Virus record (IMG/VR): IMGVR_UViG_3300022591_000033
Location: 1-35,301 of that record
Length of the DNA stretch: 35,301 bases
Strand: one strand, 5' to 3'
From: a virus
The position numbers and the translations under genes are program-made. Below, piece by piece: positions 29,392 to 35,301 of the stretch; the first letter of the stretch is position 1; each line of letters starts with the position of its first letter. The notes below the pieces were generated by a model, which worked only from the letters and a program-made list of their open reading frames with translations, was not told the origin of the DNA and searched no databases.

Positions 29392-31748
29392 CCAGCCAAC
29401 TCTCCGCGCCGCTGCGCCTGCCGGATCATCGGGACCAGTTGCGTTTCGAGGACTTCCTTCGCGTCCGGCCCGTTGTGGTGGAGGTTGAACGTCGTGTGAT
29501 GGTGAACGGTGCGCCCCCCGCCGACAGGGCCGCCGGCCGCCATCGACCGGAATGCCGTGGAGACTTCCGGTGGCATCGCAATCTCGCCTTGCTTCACCAT
29601 CGCCAGCCCGGTCTTCTGGGCGAGCCCGCCCTCATCAAACGAGCCGAAGGCCATCGTCTGCGTGAACGCGCTTGCGGCGACGGCCGGAGCCAGGGAGACG
29701 TTTGCCGGGAATGGAACGGCCAGCATCACCGATGCGAATCCCCCGGCCGCTGCCAAGCCCGCTTGGGTTGTCACGCCCGTCTCAGCGAAAAACTTCTTCA
29801 TGATGAAGCTCAAGAGGTATTGCTCCGCCTCTTTCAAGAAGTAATTGATCAGGGCGGTCGCCATCTCGTCCGCGATGCTGATTACCATTCTACCGAAAGT
29901 CTCATGCCCGGTGATCCAGGACGCGATGTTGTGGTTCACGATGCCCGTAATCATGCTGTACGTTTTGACGAAGTTCTGTTCAACCTGGGCGTTCACCTTT
30001 TGAGACTTCACGGCGCGGTCCTGGTCGAGCGCTTCCATGCGCGCCACCACGCGCATGTAGTCTGTGGTTCCAACTCCATAGATCCGTTCTGCGTCCGCCA
30101 ATTCCAGTTCCAGCAACCTGTGCTGTTCGGAGTACCACTTGTTGATCGAGGCGGTTTCATCTGCGGCCCACGTCTTCAAACTCTCCTGGTGCGCGCGCAG
30201 GCGCTCGGTGTTTGCCCCCTCTTCCACCCGCAGCGTGCGGCTGGCGATCATCTCGGCGAAGGAAACACGCTCCTCATCTTCGCGCATGATCTCTTCGTCG
30301 CCCCGGCGCTGAGACTCGGCAGCCTCGCCGGACGCTTTCATCTGTTTCTCGAACCCGGCCACGATGGCCCGCTGCACCGCGTCCGAGTCTGCCATCAGAT
30401 GCTTGGTGCCTTCCGTGCTGATGGAGTCGAGTTTCATCTGATGCTTGATGGCCAGCGCTTCGATCTCACCGTTGATCGTCGCCGCTTCCGCTGCCCCGCT
30501 CTTGCTATGCAGCGCCGCCTCTTGCGCCGCGATTTCCTTCTTGCGGTTAAGTGCGTTGACGGCAACCACATACATCTCATCCTCGGCCGTGCGCTCTGCG
30601 GCGATCATCTGCGGCCACTTGCCCTTGTCGATCTCGACGGCTTCCCGGGCCAGGGCAAGCTGCTGCGCGATGATGGCATCGGCCACGCTCTTGTGAGCGT
30701 CAACCTCGGCCTTGGCCAGCGCGCCCGCCTCCCCCTCCCCTTTTATCTCCGCCTTCTTTCCTGCCCCTTCCCGCTCGACGCGGTACTTTTCATTGAGCAG
30801 CGCAATCTGCCGCTCCGTGAGCTTGCCCTCGCTGCTCAGGGCGTACTCGTCCGCGTTTTGCTTGATCCGCAGCAGCTCGGTTTGAAGCCGCGTTAATTCC
30901 GCACCCTTGGCGCCGATCATCTGAAGTTGGATTTCCGCTTCCTGCTGCTTGTAGGCATCTTCATGGGCCTTCCGTTGCAACTCTGCTTGCGTGGTGAGCT
31001 GAACAATCTGCGCGTTGCTCGCTTTCGTCGCCGCATCGGAAGACAGGCCGAAAGCCGCTCTCAGCGCGCTGACCGTCTCCAGCACTCCTTTGAGCGGGCC
31101 CCACCAGTTCGACGTTGCCTCTGCTGACTCTTTGAATCCCGTAACGAGCCGCTCTGAAAATGTCTGGCGTGCCAAGATGCCCAAGGCAGCCACGGACTGC
31201 GAGAGGGCAAGGGTGGCCTGCTCCAAGGTCTTCGCGTGCTCGAAAGCCTCGCTTGACCCTTTGACCGCTTCCGCGAAGGCTTCCTTCTGCGCCTTGCCAA
31301 AGCCCATGATCGCGTCGGATGCCTTGCTGATCGCGGCGGGGATCTTGGCCAGCCACTCGACCACTCCGATGATGGCGACGGGCAGGAACGCAGCCGCCAT
31401 GATCCCGGCCACGGGTCCGACGCTCGTCAGGAAGGAGCGCACGAAGCGCGGCAGCGCAACGCCCATCTCCTGCCCCATCCCCATCATGGCCATGCGCGCC
31501 TGCATCGCAGAGGAGCCCGCACGAGCCATGGCTGGTGGGATGGTATCGACGGCGGGCGGGATCTTGGCGATTTCAGGCACGGAAAGCGCGAAGCCCCTGC
31601 CGAACCCCAGCGATGCCTGTGCCGGTCCGGCAAACGACATGGTCATCTGCTGGCAGGTGCCTTCCGTTTTCGCCCCAAGGGTATCCAGCCCGGGCAGGAT
31701 TTGCCCCAGGTTGATGACCGCCCCGACTTCAAGGATGTCTGTCGCCAT
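29388..31748 (-). CDS. Tail tape measure protein
   Basis: This 786-residue protein sets tail length and later helps DNA passage. It has a mostly helical build with a hydrophobic patch at about 108-135 (TSVGPVAGIMAAAFLPVAII), long coiled-coil regions (about 255-560, rich in Glu, Lys, Ala), a second hydrophobic stretch (about 680-720) and a Gly/His-rich end (TVHHHTTFNLHHNG). At the usual rise of about 1.5 angstrom per residue the tail would be near 120 nm (estimate from a known rule). ATG 31748 follows the chaperone genes directly, the normal position, with little Shine-Dalgarno. Confidence 0.9.
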   Translation of the reverse strand: MATDILEVGAVINLGQILPGLDTLGAKTEGTCQQMTMSFAGPAQASLGFGRGFALSVPEIAKIPPAVDTIPPAMARAGSSAMQARMAMMGMGQEMGVALPRFVRSFLTSVGPVAGIMAAAFLPVAIIGVVEWLAKIPAAISKASDAIMGFGKAQKEAFAEAVKGSSEAFEHAKTLEQATLALSQSVAALGILARQTFSERLVTGFKESAEATSNWWGPLKGVLETVSALRAAFGLSSDAATKASNAQIVQLTTQAELQRKAHEDAYKQQEAEIQLQMIGAKGAELTRLQTELLRIKQNADEYALSSEGKLTERQIALLNEKYRVEREGAGKKAEIKGEGEAGALAKAEVDAHKSVADAIIAQQLALAREAVEIDKGKWPQMIAAERTAEDEMYVVAVNALNRKKEIAAQEAALHSKSGAAEAATINGEIEALAIKHQMKLDSISTEGTKHLMADSDAVQRAIVAGFEKQMKASGEAAESQRRGDEEIMREDEERVSFAEMIASRTLRVEEGANTERLRAHQESLKTWAADETASINKWYSEQHRLLELELADAERIYGVGTTDYMRVVARMEALDQDRAVKSQKVNAQVEQNFVKTYSMITGIVNHNIASWITGHETFGRMVISIADEMATALINYFLKEAEQYLLSFIMKKFFAETGVTTQAGLAAAGGFASVMLAVPFPANVSLAPAVAASAFTQTMAFGSFDEGGLAQKTGLAMVKQGEIAMPPEVSTAFRSMAAGGPVGGGRTVHHHTTFNLHHNGPDAKEVLETQLVPMIRQAQRRGELAG

Positions 31749-31749
31749 T

Positions 31750-32073
31750 TCAGTTCATGCCCCGCTTACTCTTCTCTGCCTCAGCCCAGGCGATGGCCTC
31801 ACGAAGCTGCGGCGGTATTCCCGAGACGCCCGGCATCACGACTTGCAGGGCCGAGAACTTCTGCACCGCCTCTTGTTCATTCACCGGTTCCCAGGCGTTC
31901 GGATTCCTTTCCTTTCCCAGCGCCATGCGCAGCGCCGGCGTGCGCCCCAGGAAGTCCATCAACTCGAGCGCGCGGCACAGGCTCAGGTCGTCAAGGTATT
32001 CGTAGGTCCAGCCGGTGCGGGTGATGATGGTTCCGTAGAGATCGGCCCAGTTGACGACGCCTGAGCCGTTTCC
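31750..32073 (-). CDS. Tail assembly chaperone, T-like extension (-1 frame)
   Basis: In the -1 frame relative to the G-like gene an open frame runs to 31750 and encodes a convincing T-like domain: NWADLYGTIITRTGWTYEYL, LCRALELMDFLGR, then a helical end. It has no start codon before TTG 31962 or ATG 31959, which lies inside the domain, so it is most likely made as a G-T fusion by programmed frameshifting, as in lambda. The 5' limit given is where the shift could have taken place at the latest, not an initiation codon. No canonical slippery heptamer is in phase: GGGAAAC at 32074-32068 is in the wrong phase, but GGGG runs at 32088-32091 and 32103-32106 could allow slippage. Confidence 0.65.
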   Translation of the reverse strand, partial: GNGSGVVNWADLYGTIITRTGWTYEYLDDLSLCRALELMDFLGRTPALRMALGKERNPNAWEPVNEQEAVQKFSALQVVMPGVSGIPPQLREAIAWAEAEKSKRGMN

Positions 32074-32396
32074 CCGACCGGCCCGGACCCCGGGACCGTG
32101 AGCCCCGACAGCCCGGACACGACCAGCAGCAGCTTGCGCATGTTGTTCATGTCCACCAGGTCTTCCGCTTCTTCAAACGTCATGGACGGATAGTTGCGCG
32201 AGAGCGCCGCATGGATCACTTCCACGGCGTCGTGCTGTTTGTCCGGCAGGCTGTCTTCCGTGATGCCTTTGTTCAGCCCCCGGATTTTCTCCCATAGCTG
32301 GCGAGTCTGTTTCACCGAGAGCGACGGCAGCACATACTCCCGGCCGCCCAGGCGAACCTTCTCACCGTCAAACTTCGGAGTTAATGTCTCGGTCAC
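31983..32396 (-). CDS. Tail assembly chaperone, G-like
   Basis: This 137-residue protein has an N-terminal beta-strand unit (VRLGGREYVLPSLSVKQTRQ), a helical core (LPDKQHDAVEVIHAALSRN, MTFEEAEDLVDMNNMRKLLL) and, from about 100, a low-complexity Ser/Pro/Thr/Gly tail. This is the usual plan of a G-type chaperone that coats the tape measure. The start is GTG 32396 after AAGAAGGGAAT. The poor tail in this frame, against the well-formed domain in the -1 frame, supports a frameshift near residues 95-107. It lies between the major tail protein and tape measure genes. Confidence 0.8.
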   Translation of the reverse strand: MTETLTPKFDGEKVRLGGREYVLPSLSVKQTRQLWEKIRGLNKGITEDSLPDKQHDAVEVIHAALSRNYPSMTFEEAEDLVDMNNMRKLLLVVSGLSGLTVPGSGPVGETAQASSTGPISTEPSSPAPAGPTNTLTT

Positions 32397-32412
32397 ATTC
32401 CCTTCTTTCTTG

Positions 32413-32444
32413 CGGGCGGCAGGATGTGCACATCCTGCCGCCCG
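32413..32444 (-). promoter_or_regulatory. 32-bp perfect palindrome between major tail and chaperone genes
   Basis: All 32 bases are self-complementary, with centre GGATGTGCACATCC and GC-rich arms. On the minus-strand transcript it forms a very stable hairpin between the major tail gene stop (32470) and the chaperone start (32396). No U-tract follows, so it more likely shields or processes mRNA, or weakens transcription, than ends it. Confidence 0.7.
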
Positions 32445-32469
32445 TCTTGCGCTTTGCTGCGGAGTGGTC

Positions 32470-33225
32470 TTAATAACTGTCCATCATGAGCAGGCCGAGC
32501 GTGTTCGTGGAATCGGCATTGGCGCTGCCGTCGAAATCCGCGATCCAGAAATCTTCCAGCTTCGTCGGGATGTTGATCGAGCCCAGCGTGACATCGTTCA
32601 ACTGCAGGGCCATGTACTTGCTCCGGAAACGGTTGTAAAGCAGCATCTCGATTTCCGGCGCATAACCCATCAGTTGGTTCGCGATAGTGATCGTGGCGCC
32701 CGAGTTGACGGCGTAAGTGTAACTGATCTTCACGGCCCGCGCAGCTGTTCCATCCGCGCCCGAGAAAGCGTAAACCCCGGTCGCGACGTTGGGGCAGTAC
32801 TCTCCGGCCACCGTCACCGCCGCCGCGTTCGGCATGCAAGTGAACGGCTGTCCGGTCGTGGCGTCGATGACGCCCCAATCCGCGATGGCTCCGGTGTTCG
32901 TCACGGTTGCCGAATTCGTGTTGCTCACCGTGTGGGGCTCGCCATCCACGATCAGCGAATACCCGGCCGTGCTGGCCTGCGCGAAATAGAGTTGGTTGAG
33001 CATGGCCGGGTCGAAGACGGCCAGCTTGCCCTTGAGCGTGACGTCCAACTTGCCGCGTGCCGTGGCAACGGCAAGTTGATATTGGCCGTAAAGCTTCTTC
33101 AGGTCGGCCTTGAAGTCCACCGTGACCTCTTGCAGCACGCCGAACTTGAACGGGGTGGGGTCCGTCGGCTGATTGCCGGCCACGGGCTTAGCGAATAACA
33201 CACCAGATCCGAATTCGATGACCAT
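32470..33225 (-). CDS. Major tail tube protein
   Basis: This 251-residue protein builds the tail tube. Position just before the chaperones and tape measure is diagnostic, and the sequence is beta-rich: VLQEVTVDFKADLKKLYGQ, ATARGKLDVTLKGKLAVFD, YAVNSGATITIANQLMG, then LQLNDVTLGSINIPTKLEDF. The LKKLYGQYQ..VA.ARGK stretch is common among tail tube proteins. Residues about 90-160 form an inserted loop domain. ATG 33225 follows AAGGAGAGAGG. A small hairpin (ACCGG 33245-33249, CCGGT 33258-33262) precedes it, and a 32-bp palindrome follows it. Confidence 0.85.
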   Translation of the reverse strand: MVIEFGSGVLFAKPVAGNQPTDPTPFKFGVLQEVTVDFKADLKKLYGQYQLAVATARGKLDVTLKGKLAVFDPAMLNQLYFAQASTAGYSLIVDGEPHTVSNTNSATVTNTGAIADWGVIDATTGQPFTCMPNAAAVTVAGEYCPNVATGVYAFSGADGTAARAVKISYTYAVNSGATITIANQLMGYAPEIEMLLYNRFRSKYMALQLNDVTLGSINIPTKLEDFWIADFDGSANADSTNTLGLLMMDSY

Positions 33226-33270
33226 ATTTTACCTCTCTCCTTGTACCGGGGCCGGGTCCGGTCCTTGATC

Positions 33271-33753
33271 TCAATTCACGGGGCCTGCAAGCATGTAGAT
33301 GGGCACCGTGATCAAAATCTGTTCATTTGCGACGTCGGGAAAAACCTCTCCCTCGATCCATGCATGATAGACAAGCCCGCCCAGCGTTTGCTTCTGGTAC
33401 GGCGGCTTCGTCTCGAAAACGTTCTTGATGCCCCATATCAAGTAATTCGCCTGCGTCACCGACAGGGGATTCTGGTCGGGCGGGGCCGTTCCTTCGGCGC
33501 GCACGTAGATCGCCGCAACCGCCGTGAACGTCCACTTGGCCACGCTGAAAAGGTCCTTCTGTTCCACGGGAAGCGACCCCTGCACAAGGATCAAGGCGGG
33601 CTGATCGGCGGGAGGAACCAAATCTGGAACCATGAAGGCCCGCCGAACGCTCTTCAGGGTCACGCCCGCGGCGAACGTGGCGCCCGCAAGCAGCGTGGCC
33701 AGGGCCGCATAGACTTCCTCGAGATAGGTTGGATCTGTGAATGCCGTGCTCAT
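33271..33753 (-). CDS. Tail terminator/completion-like protein
   Basis: This 160-residue alpha/beta protein has an N-terminal helix (TYLEEVYAALATLLAG), PALILVQGSLPVEQKDL in the middle and the strand WTFTAVAAIYVRA. The end, QILITVPIYMLAG, is a last strand. Size and location between the gp10-like protein and the tail tube fit the tail terminator (lambda U, gpFII neighbours), which caps the finished tail and joins it to the head. The call is mainly by order. ATG 33753 shares ATGA with the gene before it and has AGGTG upstream. Confidence 0.65.
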   Translation of the reverse strand: MSTAFTDPTYLEEVYAALATLLAGATFAAGVTLKSVRRAFMVPDLVPPADQPALILVQGSLPVEQKDLFSVAKWTFTAVAAIYVRAEGTAPPDQNPLSVTQANYLIWGIKNVFETKPPYQKQTLGGLVYHAWIEGEVFPDVANEQILITVPIYMLAGPVN

Positions 33754-34361
33754 CGCATCACCTGGGCGGCCGTCTCATAAACTCGCTGGATGATCCGGCC
33801 GCGCAACTCTTCCAGCGAACTCGCCATGAACGATCTGCGTTTCAGCGGGGGATGAATCACCTTCCTCACCACGATGCCGCCCGCTGCACCGAAAGCCTTG
33901 ACTTGCCCAGGGCGCAACGATCCAGCCCGTTTGCCCAACCTAAAACGCAACTTGGTCGTGGCGGTGCGCCCGAAGCTTGCCCCGGCTGATCCGGCCGGGA
34001 AGAAAGCCAGGGCTTGCTTGTCGGATTTGCCCGTCAGCGCGCCTGGTAGGATTTCATATTCCTTCTCGCCCCCCCGCTCATGCACCGCAGCCCACCAGAA
34101 CAGCCCGCCACCTGCCTGCACGCCTCCGTGAAGCATGGCCCCAGATAGCGTGGTCGGCTGCTTGCGAACTGTGCCCAGGAGCCCTCCGCCCCCGGCGTGT
34201 GATTGTAGGACTTCTCCCGAGAGCTTCCGCTGAATGCGCGCCTGCAGTTCCAGCATCAGCTCTTCGATCGTCCTTTTCTCGGCCGCGAGGATCTTCGGCC
34301 CTCGCGCCCGGAGAGCCAGCATGACGCGCTGATCCGAATTGTCGAACGAAAGCCTGATCAC
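33750..34361 (-). CDS. HK97 gp10-like neck/tail component
   Basis: This 203-residue protein is a neck protein acting between head connector and tail. It begins RLSFDNSDQRVMLALRARGP, has a helical stretch (RTIEELMLELQARIQRKL), and ends with VIHPPLKRRSFMASSLEELR and IIQRVYETAAQVM; the HPP..RRSFM..... ending is the gp10-like family mark. The start is taken as GTG 34361, which has AGGAAGG 7 bases before it and overlaps the upstream stop by GTGA. An upstream ATG at 34403 would overlap the connector gene by 46 bp and has no binding site. Confidence 0.8.
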   Translation of the reverse strand: MIRLSFDNSDQRVMLALRARGPKILAAEKRTIEELMLELQARIQRKLSGEVLQSHAGGGGLLGTVRKQPTTLSGAMLHGGVQAGGGLFWWAAVHERGGEKEYEILPGALTGKSDKQALAFFPAGSAGASFGRTATTKLRFRLGKRAGSLRPGQVKAFGAAGGIVVRKVIHPPLKRRSFMASSLEELRGRIIQRVYETAAQVMR

Positions 34362-35227
34362 CGGATTGCCTTCCTCTGGTAGTACTCGAAAACCTTCATG
34401 CATTCAGGCGGGGCATCCCAATCCCTGTACGTCGTGGTGGCTGAACCGCCTTGGGTGGTCACGGAGCGTGATTTCTGATCTTGCCATCCCTTGCGCTTGT
34501 AATTGAGCGCCACAACGCAGCGCACCGCATATTCCAGGTCGAAGGGCGCCTGATTGATCTGGTAACTTGCCGCGACAAGTTGCCCTTCATCGGCCGCGCT
34601 GAAAACGTAGAGGCCGTTCGATACGGCATACTCGCCCACCGTGGGCCCGCTCGACACCTTGGCCATCACGTTCAAGGATGGATAGTAAGTCACGCCCGCA
34701 TCCGCAACCCAGGGCGCAGCCTCCAAGGTGATCGTTCCCGCCGTCACGTTCTCGACATCATTCTGCACCAAGACCGGAAGGTAGCCCGCGCTATAAACAA
34801 CCTCGATGTTGCCCTGCCCGCGCAGGAATACGGGCCCGCGCTCGCGATAGGTCAGAGGGGTTGGGTAAGGGAACGTCGTGTAGCTGCCCACGCCTCCGCG
34901 CAGCCCGAGCGACTTCTTGGACTGCTCGATGTAATATCCCCAAACGTTCGCGGCCGATGACGCTGGAACGCTTGCCCCGCCCATCGTCACGCTCTGGACG
35001 TTCAGCACCGGATAGTTGTTCAGCATGAGCCGAGCGTTGCCGTTGCCGTCGTAAACATCGTCATGGGCCGCGACGGAGTTGAGCGAGCCCTGCCCGGTGA
35101 AGTCCAACAGCCATTGGGAAAACGCCGTGATGGCCGACTGGATCTCCGCGTCGGCGGTGCTGGACAGCACCTCGGCCCGGCTCTTGACCGCGTTCAGGGT
35201 CGTGAGATCAATCGTGTTGGGGCCCAT
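34358..35227 (-). CDS. Head-tail connector (gp6/gp15-like) with an inserted domain
   Basis: This 289-residue protein likely forms the ring under the portal. The N-terminus has LNAVKSRAEVLSSTADAEIQ and SQWLLDFTG, like gp6-type adaptors. RLMLNNYPVLNVQSVTMGG is a standard connector motif, and the C-terminal helices (DLEYAVRCVVALNYKRKGWQ, then YRDWDAPPECMKVFEYYQR) complete the fold. About 60 residues in the middle (VENVTAGTITLEAAPWV and after) look like an extra beta domain. ATG 35227 has GAGAGAGG upstream at slightly long spacing. Confidence 0.8.
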   Translation of the reverse strand: MGPNTIDLTTLNAVKSRAEVLSSTADAEIQSAITAFSQWLLDFTGQGSLNSVAAHDDVYDGNGNARLMLNNYPVLNVQSVTMGGASVPASSAANVWGYYIEQSKKSLGLRGGVGSYTTFPYPTPLTYRERGPVFLRGQGNIEVVYSAGYLPVLVQNDVENVTAGTITLEAAPWVADAGVTYYPSLNVMAKVSSGPTVGEYAVSNGLYVFSAADEGQLVAASYQINQAPFDLEYAVRCVVALNYKRKGWQDQKSRSVTTQGGSATTTYRDWDAPPECMKVFEYYQRKAIR

Positions 35228-35249
35228 GATATCTCTGCCTCTCTCGGGG

Positions 35250-35301
35250 TTACGGGACGACCGTCGTCTCGCCGCCGGCCGCCCCGCCCTCCCTCCTGGA
35301 T
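35250..35301 (-). CDS. C-terminal end of a gene cut by the right window edge
   Basis: In the frame ending at TAA 35252-35250 the last codons read Gly/Ala-rich and then GGETTVVP. Only about 16 codons are present, so the product cannot be named. By order it would be a head or neck gene upstream of the connector. Confidence 0.4.
   Translation of the reverse strand, partial: SRREGGAAGGETTVVP

Noticed and set aside
29439-30896. Plus-strand open frame of 485 codons opposite the tape measure gene
   Set aside because: Antisense shadow of a well-supported tape measure protein; composition is Arg/His/Leu-rich and no ribosome binding site is seen.
32068-32075. GGGGAAAC as the slippery site of the tail chaperone frameshift
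   Set aside because: The GGGAAAC heptamer is not in the phase needed for a -1 shift from the G frame, so it was not called as the shift site.

Overview
The window is a stretch of a tailed-phage (siphovirus-type) genome or prophage. It is GC-rich by inspection and read almost entirely from the minus strand; the only plus-strand gene I support is an HNH endonuclease at 23142-23660. Genes are tightly packed, with many ATGA, GTGA or TGATG overlaps and strong Shine-Dalgarno sequences, often a run like AAGGGGGAAAC before the ATG. I see no integrase, lysogeny repressor, rRNA or convincing tRNA. The host cannot be fixed from sequence. Exported proteins with He_PIG and fibronectin III-like folds are a style I associate with Acidobacteriota or similar soil bacteria (inference only).

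Right part, 35.3 to 19.8 kb, read leftwards: partial gene, head-tail connector, HK97 gp10-like protein, tail terminator-like protein, major tail protein, tail assembly chaperones G and G-T (probable -1 frameshift), tape measure, then a gene-transfer-agent-like tail tip (DUF2460, DUF2163/BR0599, NlpC/P60 peptidase, large J/Rcc01698-like protein), the HNH gene on the other strand, a collagen-like fibre and a glycosyltransferase. From 19.7 to 15.6 kb lie small membrane and coiled-coil proteins, a DUF5675 protein and two exported Ig/FN3-like proteins. This is a plausible lysis and host-surface region.

Left part: a non-coding leader of about 600 bp (15.03-15.64 kb) with a likely leftward promoter and two large hairpins starts an operon running to a clear rho-independent terminator at 8148-8184. 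It holds small unknown proteins, a Lys/Ala-rich protein, and an unusual module: a Ycf46-like AAA+ ATPase, a Cys-rich YkgJ-like protein, a Ycf35/DUF1257-like protein, a DUF2997-like protein with a His-rich tail, a DUF3150-like protein and a SWIM zinc-finger protein. A second unit starts at about 8.0 kb with a ribbon-helix-helix regulator beside its likely operator. It carries a recombination pair (annealing protein and PD-(D/E)XK nuclease), small genes, and a replication set (initiator with iteron-like repeats inside the gene, helicase loader, DnaB helicase).

The most unusual points are these. (1) The AAA+ ATPase has its Walker B segment placed before Walker A, so the core looks permuted. (2) This ATPase sits with homologues of its plastid/cyanobacterial partner families. 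(3) GC-rich perfect hairpins occupy most intergenic spacers of the 8-15 kb operon, and two of them form a repeated two-hairpin element with compensatory changes. (4) There is a candidate origin inside the initiator gene.
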